DNA of 42,424 nt from Candidatus Dietzia intestinigallinarum (GCA_019119875.1 DWWG01000237.1:1-42424); one strand, 5' to 3'. Numbered from the stretch's first letter, positions 18,381-29,521 are shown. Made by a program: numbers and translations. Notes: generated by a model from the letters alone, not told the origin.

Positions 18381-20030
18381 ATGACGACTGCCTCAGAACC
18401 GGACGTGAGCGCCGACGTCCCCACGGACGCCGCTACCCCCGACATCCACACCACCGCCGGGAAGCTGTCCGAGCTGCGTCGGCGCCTCGACGAGGCCCGG
18501 GCCCCGATGGGGCAGGCCGCGATCGACAGAACCCATGAAAAGGGCCTGATGACGGCCCGCGAGCGGATCGAGAACCTCCTCGACCCGGGCTCGTTCGTGG
18601 AGATCGATGCGCTGGCCCGCCACCGCGCCACGACCTTCGGCCTGGCCGAGCGCCGCCCGCTGGGCGACGGCGTGGTCACCGGCTACGGCACCATCGACGG
18701 CCGCGCCGTGTGCGTCTTCTCGCAGGACGCCACGGTCTTCGGCGGCTCGCTGGGCGAGGTCTACGGCGAGAAGATCGTCAAGGTCATGGACCTGGCGCTC
18801 AAGACCGGCCGCCCGATGATCGGCATCAACCACGGTGCCGGCGCCCGCATCCAGGAGGGCGTGGTCTCGCTCGGCCTGTACGGCGAGATCTTCCACCGCA
18901 ACGTGCTGTCCTCCGGCGTCATCCCCCAGATCTCGCTGATCATGGGCCCGTCCGCCGGCGGCCACGTCTACTCCCCCGCCCTCACCGATTTCACCGTGAT
19001 GGTCGACAAGACCTCGCAGATGTTCGTGACGGGCCCCGACGTCATCAAGACGGTCACCGGCGAGGAGGTCACGCAGGAGGAGCTCGGCGGTGCCACCACG
19101 CACATGACCAAGTCCGGCGTGTCCCACTACACCGCCTCCGACGAGCAGGACGCACTCGACTACGTCAAGGACCTGCTCTCGTACCTGCCGAGCAACAACC
19201 GTGCCGAGGCACCGCGCTTCCCGTTCCCGATCGCCGAGGGCGCCATCGAGGACAACCTCACCCCCGAGGACCTCGAGCTCGACACGATCATCCCGGACTC
19301 GTCGAACAGCCCGTACGACATGCACGAGGTCATCGCCCACATCGTGGACGACGGCGAGTTCCTCGAGGTCCAGGGCCAGTACGCGATGAACGTCATCGTC
19401 GGCTTCGGTCGCGTCGAGGGCCGCAGCGTCGGCATCGTCGCCAACCAGCCCACCCAGTTCGCCGGCTGCCTGGACATCAAGGCCTCGGAGAAGGCCGCGC
19501 GCTTCGTCCGCACCTGCGACGCGTTCAACGTCCCGATCCTCACCCTGGTCGACGTCCCGGGCTTCCTGCCCGGCACGGGCCAGGAGTTCGACGGCATCAT
19601 CCGCCGGGGCGCCAAGCTGCTCTACGCCTACGGCGAGGCCACGGTCGGCAAGGTCACCGTCATCACCCGCAAGGCCTACGGCGGCGCCTACGACGTCATG
19701 GGCTCCAAGCACATGGGCGCGGACATCAACCTCGCGTGGCCCACCGCGGAGATCGCCGTCATGGGTGCCTCCGGCGCCGTCGGGTTCGTCTACCGCAACG
19801 AGCTCAAGCAGGCCGCGGCGAACGGCGAGGACGTCGACGAGCTGCGTCTGAAGCTGCAGGCCGAGTACGAGGACACCCTCGTCAACCCGTACGTCGCCGC
19901 CGAGCGCGGGTACGTCGACGCGGTCATCCCGCCGTCGCACACCCGTCTCCAGGTGGCGCAGGCACTGCGGCTGCTCGACCGCAAGGTCGTCGAGGTGCCC
20001 GCCAAGAAGCACGGGAACATCCCGCTGTGA
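18381..20030 (+). CDS. accD5: Acyl/propionyl-CoA carboxylase beta (carboxyltransferase) subunit
   Basis: 549 aa, the size of mycobacterial AccD5. It moves carboxyl groups from biotin on AccA3 to propionyl-CoA (and perhaps acetyl-CoA), giving (methyl)malonyl-CoA for lipid synthesis. Two crotonase-fold halves are visible, with oxyanion-hole glycines in [20 protein letters not shown] and [18 protein letters not shown] in the first, and [20 protein letters not shown] and [19 protein letters not shown] in the second. Its stop overlaps the accE5 start by four bases (GTGA). Confidence 0.97.
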   Translation: MTTASEPDVSADVPTDAATPDIHTTAGKLSELRRRLDEARAPMGQAAIDRTHEKGLMTARERIENLLDPGSFVEIDALARHRATTFGLAERRPLGDGVVTGYGTIDGRAVCVFSQDATVFGGSLGEVYGEKIVKVMDLALKTGRPMIGINHGAGARIQEGVVSLGLYGEIFHRNVLSSGVIPQISLIMGPSAGGHVYSPALTDFTVMVDKTSQMFVTGPDVIKTVTGEEVTQEELGGATTHMTKSGVSHYTASDEQDALDYVKDLLSYLPSNNRAEAPRFPFPIAEGAIEDNLTPEDLELDTIIPDSSNSPYDMHEVIAHIVDDGEFLEVQGQYAMNVIVGFGRVEGRSVGIVANQPTQFAGCLDIKASEKAARFVRTCDAFNVPILTLVDVPGFLPGTGQEFDGIIRRGAKLLYAYGEATVGKVTVITRKAYGGAYDVMGSKHMGADINLAWPTAEIAVMGASGAVGFVYRNELKQAAANGEDVDELRLKLQAEYEDTLVNPYVAAERGYVDAVIPPSHTRLQVAQALRLLDRKVVEVPAKKHGNIPL

Positions 20031-20275
20031 CCGGCGAGCAGCGTAAGGACGCGCCGGGCGCGCCGGAGAAGCCGTTCTTCGAGATCGTCGGCGGTAACCC
20101 GTCACCGGTCGAGGTGGGCATCCTCTCGGCGGTCTTCGCCACCGCCCAGGGCAACGCCGCGCACTCCCAGGAGAACCCCGTCGGGATCAAGAACGACTGG
20201 GGCGCCTACGAGGACCGGCTCCGCCCGCCGTTCGGCTACAACCCGAGCTCGTTCCTCAACCGCAGGCAGTACTGA
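20027..20275 (+). CDS. accE5: Acyl-CoA carboxylase epsilon subunit
   Basis: 82 aa. The segment [20 protein letters not shown] is the hallmark of the small epsilon subunits that stabilise AccA3-AccD5 complexes in actinomycetes (Rv3281). GTG start overlapping the accD5 stop (GTGA) indicates coupling. The C-terminal half ([20 protein letters not shown]) is the usual Trp/Tyr-containing tail. Confidence 0.92.
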   Translation: MTGEQRKDAPGAPEKPFFEIVGGNPSPVEVGILSAVFATAQGNAAHSQENPVGIKNDWGAYEDRLRPPFGYNPSSFLNRRQY

Positions 20276-20306
20276 ACACCCGGGGCCGCGTATCAGGCCC
20301 CCACCG

Positions 20307-20344
20307 ACGGCCCCGGCCTCCCACTCGAGGGAGCCCGGGGCCGT
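20307..20344 (+). terminator. Strong hairpin after accD5-accE5
   Basis: Arms ACGGCCCCGGCCTCCC and GGGAGCCCGGGGCCGT pair at 15 of 16 positions around a 6-base loop, 32 bases after the accE5 stop. No U-tract. Confidence 0.65.
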
Positions 20345-20420
20345 CCTCGACTCCGCCGGGGGCCTTCGGGGTCTCACGACGACCCGCCCCCGGGGCAGGG
20401 CGGGCCGCGGCGCGCCTCAC

Positions 20421-20426
20421 TAGGCT
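20421..20426 (+). promoter_or_regulatory. -10 element for the cupin gene
   Basis: TAGGCT about 32 bases before the ATG at 20459; the leader would hold the AGGAGA ribosome site. Confidence 0.4.
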
Positions 20427-20458
20427 GGACGGGACGCCGCCGAGCCAGGAGAGCACCC

Positions 20459-20860
20459 ATGAGCCAGACACCCACGTCCCCGGACCGGGATGCCGCCGCA
20501 GAGGACCGGGAGCACGGCCGGCGCGCCGGGACCGACGAGGGCACCGCCACCCACCACACCGACGTGATCGGGCGCGTCGAGCCCGCCGACAAGCGCCCGG
20601 GGGCGTCGATCATCCACGAGGACGAGACCACCAAGATCGTCGCGTTCGAGTTCGACACGGGGCAGGAATGGCCCGATCACGCGGCGTTCCACCCCGTCCT
20701 CATCCAGGTCCTCCGGGGCCGGGTCGACTTCGGCCTCCCCGACCGCACGATCTGCCTGCAGCCGGGCGAGATCCTGCACCTGACGCCGAAGCTGCGGCAC
20801 CGGGTCACGGCCCTCGAACCCACCACCCTGACCGTCACCATGCTGCTGCCGAGGTCGTGA
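20459..20860 (+). CDS. Small cupin-domain protein
   Basis: 133 aa. The first ~45 residues are charged and probably disordered; the rest is a single cupin barrel: ASIIHEDETTKIVAFEFDTG, then WPDHAAFHPVLIQVLRGRVD, and LQPGEILHLTPKLRHRVTAL. The histidines of HAAFHP and KLRHRV fit the two cupin metal motifs. Substrate is unknown. ATG at 20459 with AGGAGA eight bases upstream. It lies between accE5 and maf, where M. tuberculosis has no gene, and has its own promoter and a strong terminator before it. Confidence 0.8.
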   Translation: MSQTPTSPDRDAAAEDREHGRRAGTDEGTATHHTDVIGRVEPADKRPGASIIHEDETTKIVAFEFDTGQEWPDHAAFHPVLIQVLRGRVDFGLPDRTICLQPGEILHLTPKLRHRVTALEPTTLTVTMLLPRS

Positions 20861-20869
20861 GCCCGTCGC

Positions 20870-20875
20870 TACGCT
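20870..20875 (+). promoter_or_regulatory. -10 of a leaderless promoter for maf
   Basis: TACGCT, six bases, ATG at 20882. It lies between two co-directional genes only 21 bases apart, so maf need not depend on the cupin transcript. Confidence 0.5.
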
Positions 20876-20881
20876 GACCCC

Positions 20882-21586
20882 ATGATCACCTTCGTCCTGG
20901 CCTCCGCCTCCCCGTCCCGACTGCGGATCCTCGAACAGGCCGGGGTGGATCCCCTCGTCCGGCCCTCGCGAGTCGACGAGGACGCGCTGCAGGCCGGCCT
21001 GCCGGAGAACACCCCTCATGTCCGGGTGGTGGAGGAACTCGCCCGGGCCAAGGCCACGGACGTCCTGGAACGCGAGGGCGCCACGCTCGCGTCCGAGGCC
21101 CGCGCCGCCGGCGCCGACACCCTGGTGGTGGTGGGCTGCGACTCGATGCTGCTGGTCGACGGGCAGCTGGAGGGCAAGCCGCACACCTACGACAGGGCCA
21201 TGGAGCGGTGGCGCCGGTTGCGCGGTCGGCACGGGGTGCTGCTCACCGGTCACGCGATGCTGGTCGCCGACCTCGGCGACGCCCGCGCCGCGGGTGGGGA
21301 CGACGACGACGTCGTCGTCGTCAGATACTCCGGCGCGGACACCTCCACCACCACGGTGCACTTCGGCGCCCCGTCCGATGCCGATCTCGACGTGTACCTC
21401 CGCACCGGTGAGCCGCTCGAGTGCGCGGGCGCGTTCACCATCGAGTCGCTCGGCGGCTGGTTCATCGACCGGATCGAGGGCGACCCGTCGAGCGTGATCG
21501 GGCTCAGTCTCCCGCTGCTGCGCAGGCTCCTCGAGGACGCCGGCCTGCACGCGCACAGCCTGTGGCGCCCCGAACTGCGTTCCTGA
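20882..21586 (+). CDS. maf: Maf-family nucleoside triphosphate pyrophosphatase
   Basis: 234 aa. Maf proteins hydrolyse non-canonical or modified NTPs to NMPs. Motifs: LASASPSRLRILEQAGVDP (phosphate loop), VVVGCDSMLLVDGQLEGKP, and the C-terminal CAGAFTIESLGGWFIDRIEG followed by SSVIGLSLPLLRRLLED. A small acidic loop (AAGGDDDDVVVV) interrupts the middle. In M. tuberculosis (Rv3282) it also lies between accE5 and accA3, though sseA and Rv3284 are missing here. Confidence 0.93.
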   Translation: MITFVLASASPSRLRILEQAGVDPLVRPSRVDEDALQAGLPENTPHVRVVEELARAKATDVLEREGATLASEARAAGADTLVVVGCDSMLLVDGQLEGKPHTYDRAMERWRRLRGRHGVLLTGHAMLVADLGDARAAGGDDDDVVVVRYSGADTSTTTVHFGAPSDADLDVYLRTGEPLECAGAFTIESLGGWFIDRIEGDPSSVIGLSLPLLRRLLEDAGLHAHSLWRPELRS

Positions 21587-21677
21587 ACCGCAGGTCAGAG
21601 CAGGTCCGCCGAGCCGGCAACTCCGGCGTGACCGCGCCAGCGGACCCCCGACACCACACATGAGGGAGGCCTCTCAT

Positions 21678-21683
21678 TAGACT
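21678..21683 (+). promoter_or_regulatory. -10 element for accA3
   Basis: TAGACT 69 bases before the GTG at 21752; the leader would carry AGGAGG. Confidence 0.45.
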
Positions 21684-21751
21684 GCGGAGAAGTATCGGTG
21701 GGCCCATCGGGGACACCGTCGTTTCAGACGTCCATCACCAGGAGGCCCTGA

Positions 21752-23539
<1,788 letters not shown>

Positions 23540-23542
23540 CCC

Positions 23543-23579
23543 GTTGACGGCTTCGGCCGTGTCGCTCGGCGCCGTCAAC
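23543..23579 (+). terminator. Hairpin right after accA3
   Basis: Perfect 9-bp stem GTTGACGGC / GCCGTCAAC, loop of 19 bases, beginning three bases after the stop codon. Confidence 0.5.
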
Positions 23580-23591
23580 CTCGCCTGACCC

Positions 23592-23675
23592 GACAGAATC
23601 CGCTACTTCGGGCCCCGGATCCGCTACCCCCTGTGGGAGCAGCGGATCGGGACCCGGAGTAGCGGATTTTCTGTC
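23592..23675. repeat. 84-base nested palindrome between convergent accA3 and glpD
   Basis: The outer arms start GACAGA and end TCTGTC and pair along 21-23 bases (ATCCGCTACTTCGGG against CCCGGAGTAGCGGAT) with a two-base bulge. Inside them a second inverted copy (ATCCGCTAC / AGCGGAT) continues the stem to a short loop near 23633. Transcribed from either side it would fold into one long rod. Probably a two-way terminator built from a dispersed repeat. Confidence 0.7.
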
Positions 23676-23695
23676 TTCGGGTGTCGGCGGGGCCT

Positions 23696-25477
23696 TCAGT
23701 CGGACGCCACGGACCCGGCCACCACCGGCTCCGCGACCGCCGGGTCGAAGGAGGTGTCCGTCAGGAACTCCCGGACCTCCGGCACGTTCCTGAGGAAACG
23801 GTCGGCCTCGTCGTCGGACTCGGTCACCTGGCTCGCCTCCTCGGCGGCGATCCGCTGCTCGAACAATCCCACCTCGCGCTCGACGCGGGCCGCGTCCCAG
23901 CCCAGCACCCCGGCCATGAGCTCGGCGACCTCGCGCGCGCACTCGACCCCACCGTGCTGGTACTCCATCGAGATGCGCGTCCGGCGCACCAGGACGTCCT
24001 CGAGGTGGAGGGCGGCCTCGGCAGCCGCCGCGTACACCACCTCCACCCGCAGGTAGCGCTCGGCACCGACCAGCGGCTCGAGCAGGTCCGGCCGGTCGGC
24101 GGCCATGTCGAGCACGTCCTCGACGAGAGTGCCGTAGCGGCCCAACAGGTGCGTGACCTGATCCTCGCGGATTTCGTGATTGTCGGCGATGCGGTCGGTG
24201 CGGTTGACCATCGCCGGGTAGCCGTCGGCGCCCATCAGCGGGATCCGCTCCGTGGTGGAGGGCGGCACCCCTTCGGCCCGCTCCCCCAGCTCCGCGACGG
24301 CGGCGTCCACGGCGTCGGCGGCCATCACGCGGTAGGTGGTGTACTTGCCGCCGGCCACCACCACGGCGCCCGGGGCGACGGTCATGACCGCGTGCTCGCG
24401 CGACAGTTTGGCGGTGGAGTCCGCGCCGCCGGACAGCAGCGGCCGCAGCCCCGCGTAGACGCCGCGCACGTCCTCACGCGCGATCGGTTCGGTGAGCACG
24501 GAGTTCACGTGGCCGAGGATGTAGTCGATGTCCGCACTGGTGGCGGCCGGATGGGCGAGGTCGAGCTGCCAGTCGGTGTCGGTGGTGCCGATGATCCAGT
24601 ACTCGCCCCAGGGGATGACGAAAAGCACGGACTTCTCGGTACGCAGGATCAGCGCCGCCTCCGAGTCGACCTTGTCGCGGTCCACCACGATGTGCACGCC
24701 CTTCGACGCGCGGACGGTGAAGCCGCCCTCCTCGCCGAGCATCCGCTGCAGCTGGTCGGTCCACACGCCGGCGGCGTTGAGCACGGCACCGGCCCGCACG
24801 TCGGTCTCGAGCCCGGTCTCGGCGTCCCGGACGCGGACGCCGGTGACCCGCTCACCGTCGCGCAGGTAGCCGATCACCTGCGTGGAGTTGGACACCACGG
24901 CACCGTGGCGCGCAGCGGTGCGGGCCAGCGTCAGGGTGTGGCGCGCGTCGTCGACGAGGGTGTCCCAGTATCGGATGCCGCCCACCACCACGTCCTCGCG
25001 CAGGCCGGGCGCGATCCGGTGGGCGCCCGCGCGGCTGTAGTGCTTCTGCGGGGGCACGCTCTTGGCGCCGCCCATGACGTCGTAGAGCACGAACCCGGCG
25101 GCCATGTAGGGGCGTTCCCAGAAGCGGCGGGTCAGCGGGAACAGGAACTTCAGGGGGGTGACCAGGTGTGGGGCCAGACGGGTCATGCTGAGTTCGCGCT
25201 CGTGAAGGGCTTCGGCGACTAGGCCGAAGTCGAGCTGCTCCAGGTAGCGCAGGCCGCCGTGGAACATCTTCGAGCTGCGCGAGGAGGTGCCGGCGGCGAA
25301 ATCCCGGGCCTCGACCATGGCGACGTTCAGCCCGCGGGTGGCGGCGTCGACCGCGCTGCCGGCGCCCACGACGCCACCGCCCACTATCAGGATGTCGAAC
25401 GTCTCCTCGGACAGCCTGCGCCACGCCTCGGCTCTGCTCTCGGGGCCGAGGACGGATCGGGACCGGGTCTTGGGCAT
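23696..25477 (-). CDS. glpD: Glycerol-3-phosphate dehydrogenase (FAD, aerobic type)
   Basis: 593 aa. It oxidises glycerol-3-phosphate to dihydroxyacetone phosphate and passes electrons to quinone at the membrane. FAD Rossmann motif [20 protein letters not shown] near residue 28, then [33 protein letters not shown] and the C-terminal DAO_C domain. The ATG at 25477 was chosen because GGAGG lies just upstream; the longer frame has none. Divergent from glpK across 82 bp. Orthologous to GlpD2 (Rv3302c), also next to lpdA's region. Confidence 0.95.
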   Translation of the reverse strand: MPKTRSRSVLGPESRAEAWRRLSEETFDILIVGGGVVGAGSAVDAATRGLNVAMVEARDFAAGTSSRSSKMFHGGLRYLEQLDFGLVAEALHERELSMTRLAPHLVTPLKFLFPLTRRFWERPYMAAGFVLYDVMGGAKSVPPQKHYSRAGAHRIAPGLREDVVVGGIRYWDTLVDDARHTLTLARTAARHGAVVSNSTQVIGYLRDGERVTGVRVRDAETGLETDVRAGAVLNAAGVWTDQLQRMLGEEGGFTVRASKGVHIVVDRDKVDSEAALILRTEKSVLFVIPWGEYWIIGTTDTDWQLDLAHPAATSADIDYILGHVNSVLTEPIAREDVRGVYAGLRPLLSGGADSTAKLSREHAVMTVAPGAVVVAGGKYTTYRVMAADAVDAAVAELGERAEGVPPSTTERIPLMGADGYPAMVNRTDRIADNHEIREDQVTHLLGRYGTLVEDVLDMAADRPDLLEPLVGAERYLRVEVVYAAAAEAALHLEDVLVRRTRISMEYQHGGVECAREVAELMAGVLGWDAARVEREVGLFEQRIAAEEASQVTESDDEADRFLRNVPEVREFLTDTSFDPAVAEPVVAGSVASD

Positions 25478-25526
25478 GGGTGCTCCCTCCGGGGCCGGGG
25501 TGAGGTGTTCCGGCCGGTCGTGGCCG

Positions 25527-25532
25527 ACTCTA
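25527..25532 (-). promoter_or_regulatory. -10 element for glpD
   Basis: TAGAGT on the minus strand about 50 bases before the ATG. It falls where the -35 of the divergent glpK promoter should be. Confidence 0.5.
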
Positions 25533-25546
25533 CGCCCGCGCGGACG

Positions 25547-25552
25547 TAGTCT
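25547..25552 (+). promoter_or_regulatory. -10 of a leaderless promoter for glpK
   Basis: TAGTCT, seven bases, GTG at 25560. Only 14 bp separate this hexamer from the oppositely directed glpD -10. Confidence 0.55.
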
Positions 25553-25559
25553 CAGGGAT

Positions 25560-27119
25560 GTGAGTCGCAACACCTACATTCTGGCGATAGATCAGGGCAC
25601 CACGTCGACGAGGGCGATACTCTTCGACGACGACGGCCTGCCCGTCCCGGCCGCCACCGCCCAGATCGAACACCGGCAGATCTTCCCGCACGCCGGGTGG
25701 GTGGAGCACGATCCGATGGAGATCTGGTCGAATGTGCGCGCGGCGATGGCGCAGGTCGCCAGCCATGTGGACCTGGAGCCGGCGTCGGTGCGCGCGATCG
25801 GGATCACCAATCAGCGTGAGACGACGGTGGTGTGGGATCGGACCACCGGATTGCCCGTGTACAACGCGATCGTGTGGCAGGACACGCGCACGTCCGGGAT
25901 CTGCGCGCGCCTGGCGGAGGGGCACCCGGAGGGTGACGATCGTTTCCGCGCCACCACGGGACTGCCCCTGTCGACCTACTTCGCGGGCCCCAAGATCCGG
26001 TGGATCCTGGATCACCTGGACGCCGAGGGCGAGCGTGGGACCGAGCGCGCCGAGGCGGGTGAACTGCTCGCGGGGACCATCGACTCGTGGCTGGTGTGGA
26101 ACCTCACCGGGGGCAGGCGGGGGGACGACGACGGCGAGGCCGCCCTGCACGTCACCGATGCCACCAACGCCTCCCGGACTCTGCTCATGGATCTGAGGAC
26201 GCTCGACTGGGACGAGGAGATCTGTCGCGAGGTCGGCGTTCCCCGGGCGATGCTCCCGGAGATCGTCCCCTCCTCCGGTGTGCTGGGTCGCGTGGTGGGG
26301 CGGCGGATGTTCGGCGGCACTCCCATCGCGGGGATCCTCGGGGATCAGCAGGCGGCCCTGTTCGGTCAGACGTGCTTTGCGCCCGGGGACACCAAGAACA
26401 CCTACGGGACCGGCGCGTTCCTGCTGCTCAACACGGGCACGACGCCGCAGTTCAGCACCAATGGTCTGCTCACGACGGTCGGGTATCAGCTCGGCCGCGA
26501 CGCCCCGGTCTACGCGCTGGAGGGCTCGGTGGCGATGGCCGGGTCGCTGGTCCAATGGCTGCGGGACAACCTGGGGGTGATCTCGACGGCCGCCGAGACG
26601 GAGGATCTCGCCTTCTCGCTCGAGGACAACGGGGACTGCTATCTCGTCCCGGCCTTCTCGGGTCTGCTGGCGCCGCGGTGGCGGCCGGACGCACGTGGCG
26701 TGATGGTGGGGCTGACGAGGTTCCACACCAGGGCGCACCTGGCCCGGGCCGCGCTGGAGGCCACGGCGTTCCAGACGCGGGAGATGACCGACGCCATGTG
26801 CGCGGACGCCGGCGCCTCGGCCGGCTCACTGCGCGTGGACGGCGGGATGGTCGGCAACGAGTACCTCATGCAGTTCCAGGCCGATCTGCTGGGTGTGGAC
26901 GTGGTGCGCCCGGAGGTCACCGAGACCACCGCGTTGGGGGCGGCGTTCGCCGCCGGTCTGGCGGTGGGCAAATGGGATTCGACCGACAGGCTGCGCGAAT
27001 TGTGGCGTGAGGACCGGCGCTGGTCGCCGGCGATGTCTCAGGAGGACCGGGAGCGCCTGCTCGGGCGTTGGAACGACGCGGTGGAGCGGACTCTGGGCTG
27101 GGCCGCCGCGGAGGGCTGA
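25560..27119 (+). CDS. glpK: Glycerol kinase
   Basis: 519 aa, FGGY family. It phosphorylates glycerol to glycerol-3-phosphate, the substrate of GlpD next door. Motifs: [19 protein letters not shown] at the N-terminus, [43 protein letters not shown] and the ATP-side [17 protein letters not shown]. The GTG at 25560 is preferred since it starts directly at the conserved N-terminus and follows the -10 by seven bases; the preceding ATG at 25558 meets a stop at once. In M. tuberculosis glpK lies elsewhere, so the glpD-glpK pairing is a local difference. Confidence 0.95.
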   Translation: MSRNTYILAIDQGTTSTRAILFDDDGLPVPAATAQIEHRQIFPHAGWVEHDPMEIWSNVRAAMAQVASHVDLEPASVRAIGITNQRETTVVWDRTTGLPVYNAIVWQDTRTSGICARLAEGHPEGDDRFRATTGLPLSTYFAGPKIRWILDHLDAEGERGTERAEAGELLAGTIDSWLVWNLTGGRRGDDDGEAALHVTDATNASRTLLMDLRTLDWDEEICREVGVPRAMLPEIVPSSGVLGRVVGRRMFGGTPIAGILGDQQAALFGQTCFAPGDTKNTYGTGAFLLLNTGTTPQFSTNGLLTTVGYQLGRDAPVYALEGSVAMAGSLVQWLRDNLGVISTAAETEDLAFSLEDNGDCYLVPAFSGLLAPRWRPDARGVMVGLTRFHTRAHLARAALEATAFQTREMTDAMCADAGASAGSLRVDGGMVGNEYLMQFQADLLGVDVVRPEVTETTALGAAFAAGLAVGKWDSTDRLRELWREDRRWSPAMSQEDRERLLGRWNDAVERTLGWAAAEG

Positions 27120-27149
27120 CCCGCCGGGGCACCCGTCACCACCCCTGCC

Positions 27150-27220
27150 GTTGAGTCGTTCCGTGCAGCGTTTCCCCAGCACACTTCTCCCAAACCGCTG
27201 CCGGAGCGACTCCACAGCCG
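27150..27220. repeat. 71-bp hairpin element, copy 1 (glpK/lpdA junction)
   Basis: An imperfect palindrome with arms at 27151-27173 and 27192-27214 (TTGAGTCGTTCCG... against ...CGGAGCGACTCCA). A second copy of the same length lies at 36299-36369; 55 of 71 positions agree, and most differences are in the 12-base loop. Both copies sit between convergent genes, so they may act as two-way terminators. Confidence 0.75.
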
Positions 27221-27239
27221 AACGGCGCCGGCGGTCGGC

Positions 27240-28646
27240 TCAGTCGAGATCGTCGTGGCGGATGAGCTGGCGGGCGGCCTCGGTGATGGTCCCGGTCATC
27301 GACGGGTAGACGGAGAAGGAGCCCGCGAGGTCGGCCACGGTGAGCTGGTTCCGGACCGCGACCGAGATCGGCAGGATGAGCTCCGAGGCCGTGGGCGCCA
27401 CCACGACGCCACCGATCACCACGCCCGAGGCGGGGCGGCAGAACAGCTTGACGAAACCGCGGCGCAGGCTGCGCATCTTCGCGCGCGGATTGCCGGCCAG
27501 CGGCATGACCTCGACACGGGCGGGTACCTCACCGGACTCGATCTGCGCGTGCGAGATACCGACGGTGGCGATCTCCGGGCGGGTGAACACCGCGGAGGCG
27601 ACGGTGCGCAGGCGGATGGGGCTGACGCCCTCGCCGAGCGCGTGGTACATGGCGATACGGCCCTGCATGGCCGCCACGGAGGCGAGCGGGAACAGGTCCG
27701 TGCAGTCACCGGCGGCGTAGATGCCGGGCGCGGTGGTTCGGGAGACGCGATCGACCTTGATGTGGCCGCTGCGCTGCAGCTCGACCCCGGCGTTCTGCAG
27801 GCCGAGCCCGTCTGTGTTGGGAACCGAGCCGACGCAGATGAGTGCGTGGGAGCCGGTGACCGTGCGACCGTCGCCGAGGCGCACGATGATGCCGTCCTCG
27901 TGGTGCTCCACCGCGTCGGCGCGGGCGTGCTTGACCAGCGACACCCCGCGCTCGCTGAGTGCCTCCTCCAGCACCTGCGCGGCGTCGGCGTCCTCGTGCG
28001 GAAGCACGCGGTCCCGGCTGGAGACCATGGTGACCTTGACGCCCATCTCGGTGAACGCGGAGACGAACTCGGCGCCGGTCACTCCTGATCCCACCACCAC
28101 AAGGTGCGTGGGCAACTCGGTGAGGTCGTACAGCTGACGCCAGTTGAGGATCCGCTCGCCGTCGGGCTCCGCACCGGAGAGCACGCGGGGACTGGAGCCG
28201 GTGGCGACCAGCACCACGTCGGCGTCGAGGATCTTCTGCTGGCCGTTCTCGAAGGTCACGGCGACCTGGTGCGAGGCCATGCCCGGCTGGGAATCGTGGA
28301 GCTTCCCCCATCCCGACAGCAGGCGGACGCCCTCCCGCTGCAACTGCGTGCGGATGTCCGCGGACTGGGCCCGCGCGAGCGACTTGACGCGGCCGTTGAC
28401 CTGACCGAGCCGGTACGCGGTGGGGTCGAAGTGCGCCTGGACACCCATCTCCTCCGCGCGGCGCATGTCGGTGCGCACACCGGTGGTGGCGATGAAGGTC
28501 TTGGAGGGCACGCAGTCGTACAGGACGCAGTTGCCGCCGATGCCGTCCGCGTCGACGACCGTGACGTCCGCACCGTACTGGGCGGCCACCAGGGCCGCCT
28601 CGTATCCGGCGGGTCCGCCGCCGATGATGATGATGCGTTGCGTCAC
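27240..28646 (-). CDS. lpdA: LpdA-type flavoprotein disulfide reductase / NAD(P)H:quinone reductase
   Basis: 468 aa, closest by sequence to Rv3303c LpdA, reported to reduce quinones with NAD(P)H. FAD motif IIIIGGGPAGYEAALVAAQ at the N-terminus, NAD motif VVVGSGVTGAEFVSAFTE mid-protein, and GIYAAGDCTDLFPLASVA. It has both redox cysteines, Cys40 and Cys45 in GGNCVLYDCVPSK, but the C-terminal His-Glu pair of true disulfide reductases is replaced (YPSMTGTITEAA). The GTG at 28646 is chosen because GGAGG stands eight bases upstream; the GTG at 28661 would be inside that ribosome site. Confidence 0.88.
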   Translation of the reverse strand: MTQRIIIIGGGPAGYEAALVAAQYGADVTVVDADGIGGNCVLYDCVPSKTFIATTGVRTDMRRAEEMGVQAHFDPTAYRLGQVNGRVKSLARAQSADIRTQLQREGVRLLSGWGKLHDSQPGMASHQVAVTFENGQQKILDADVVLVATGSSPRVLSGAEPDGERILNWRQLYDLTELPTHLVVVGSGVTGAEFVSAFTEMGVKVTMVSSRDRVLPHEDADAAQVLEEALSERGVSLVKHARADAVEHHEDGIIVRLGDGRTVTGSHALICVGSVPNTDGLGLQNAGVELQRSGHIKVDRVSRTTAPGIYAAGDCTDLFPLASVAAMQGRIAMYHALGEGVSPIRLRTVASAVFTRPEIATVGISHAQIESGEVPARVEVMPLAGNPRAKMRSLRRGFVKLFCRPASGVVIGGVVVAPTASELILPISVAVRNQLTVADLAGSFSVYPSMTGTITEAARQLIRHDDLD

Positions 28647-28728
28647 TGAAGATTCCTCCACGGCTCACGGGGATGTCAGGGCCGGGCGCCGCGTTCCGCT
28701 GTGGCGGTACGCGTCACGTCCGCCGTAC

Positions 28729-28734
28729 ACGGTA
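28729..28734 (-). promoter_or_regulatory. Possible -10 element for lpdA
   Basis: TACCGT on the minus strand, about 83 bases before the GTG at 28646. The only candidate I see; weak. Confidence 0.3.
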
Positions 28735-28798
28735 GTCGACCGGCCCGCGCGAGACGGGCGGACGAGGGTGGCCGCCCCCACCCGATTCGACGCCCATC

Positions 28799-28890
28799 GC
28801 GCCCCCACCGGCCTCCGGCGTGCGGCCGCATCCGATCCGCGCGTGCGCCCCCACCGGCCCCCGGCGTACGGCCGCATCCGATCCGCGCGT
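28799..28890. repeat. 46-bp tandem duplication upstream of the cyclotransferase gene
   Basis: Two head-to-tail units, 28799-28844 and 28845-28890, both beginning GCGCCCCCACCGGC and ending ATCCGATCCGCGCGT, identical at 44 of 46 positions. They fill the divergent gap between lpdA and the gene at 28951. Each unit contains inverted GC-rich segments (CCGGCGTGCGGCCG). The rest of the 304-bp gap holds only the two promoters listed. Confidence 0.85.
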
Positions 28891-28937
28891 GCGGGTTTCC
28901 GCCACCTTCGAGCCGGAACCGGTCTTGCCGAAACGAC

Positions 28938-28943
28938 TAGAGT
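28938..28943 (+). promoter_or_regulatory. -10 of a leaderless promoter for the cyclotransferase-like gene
   Basis: TAGAGT, seven bases, GTG at 28951. Confidence 0.55.
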
Positions 28944-28950
28944 CGGTGAC

Positions 28951-29520
28951 GTGCCTCTCTACGCCGCGTACGGGACCAACATGCATCCCGATCAGATGAC
29001 CACCCGCGCGCCGCACTCTCCCTTCGCCGGGTCGGGGTGGCTCGAAGGCTGGCGACTCACGTTCGCCGGCGACGACCCCACCTGGGAGGGCGCGGTGGCG
29101 ACCGTGGTGCCCGACCGTGACTCGAGGGTCTTCGTCGTGCTCTACGACGTGCCCCCCGAGGACGTGCTGTCGCTGGATCGCTGGGAGGGCACCGACGAGA
29201 TGCCCGCCCGCAAGATCCGGGTGCGCATCACCCGCCGCCCCACCGTGCCGGACGGCCCCCCGGTGGGGGCGCAGGAGTCCGAGTTCGCCGTCGATTCCGC
29301 TCCGGCCGACCCCCTGCCCGTCAGCCCCGGCGCCGCCTCGGCCTCCGGCGACGACACGGTGCTCGCCTGGCTGTACGTGATGGACGCCTTCGAGGGCGGG
29401 CTGCCGTCGGCCCGCTACCTCGGGCTGCTGGCCGATGCCGCCGAGTGCGCCGGCGCCCCCGAGAGCTACGTCCGCGAGTTGCGCACCCGCGAGTCCCGCA
29501 ACGTGGGCCCGGGCGCCTGA
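28951..29520 (+). CDS. Gamma-glutamylcyclotransferase-fold protein (Rv3304-like)
   Basis: 189 aa. The start PLYAAYGTNMHPDQM corresponds to the YGSN loop of the AIG2/gamma-glutamylcyclotransferase fold, and VFVVLYDVPPEDVLSLDRWE, DTVLAWLYVMDAFEGGLPSA and SYVRELRTRESRNVGPG match Rv3304. Such enzymes cyclise gamma-glutamyl amines; the substrate here is unknown. A proline/alanine-rich stretch (about residues 105-130) is inserted compared with Rv3304 as I recall it. GTG start at 28951, leaderless. One base separates its stop from punA. Confidence 0.83.
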   Translation: MPLYAAYGTNMHPDQMTTRAPHSPFAGSGWLEGWRLTFAGDDPTWEGAVATVVPDRDSRVFVVLYDVPPEDVLSLDRWEGTDEMPARKIRVRITRRPTVPDGPPVGAQESEFAVDSAPADPLPVSPGAASASGDDTVLAWLYVMDAFEGGLPSARYLGLLADAAECAGAPESYVRELRTRESRNVGPGA

Positions 29521-29521
29521 G

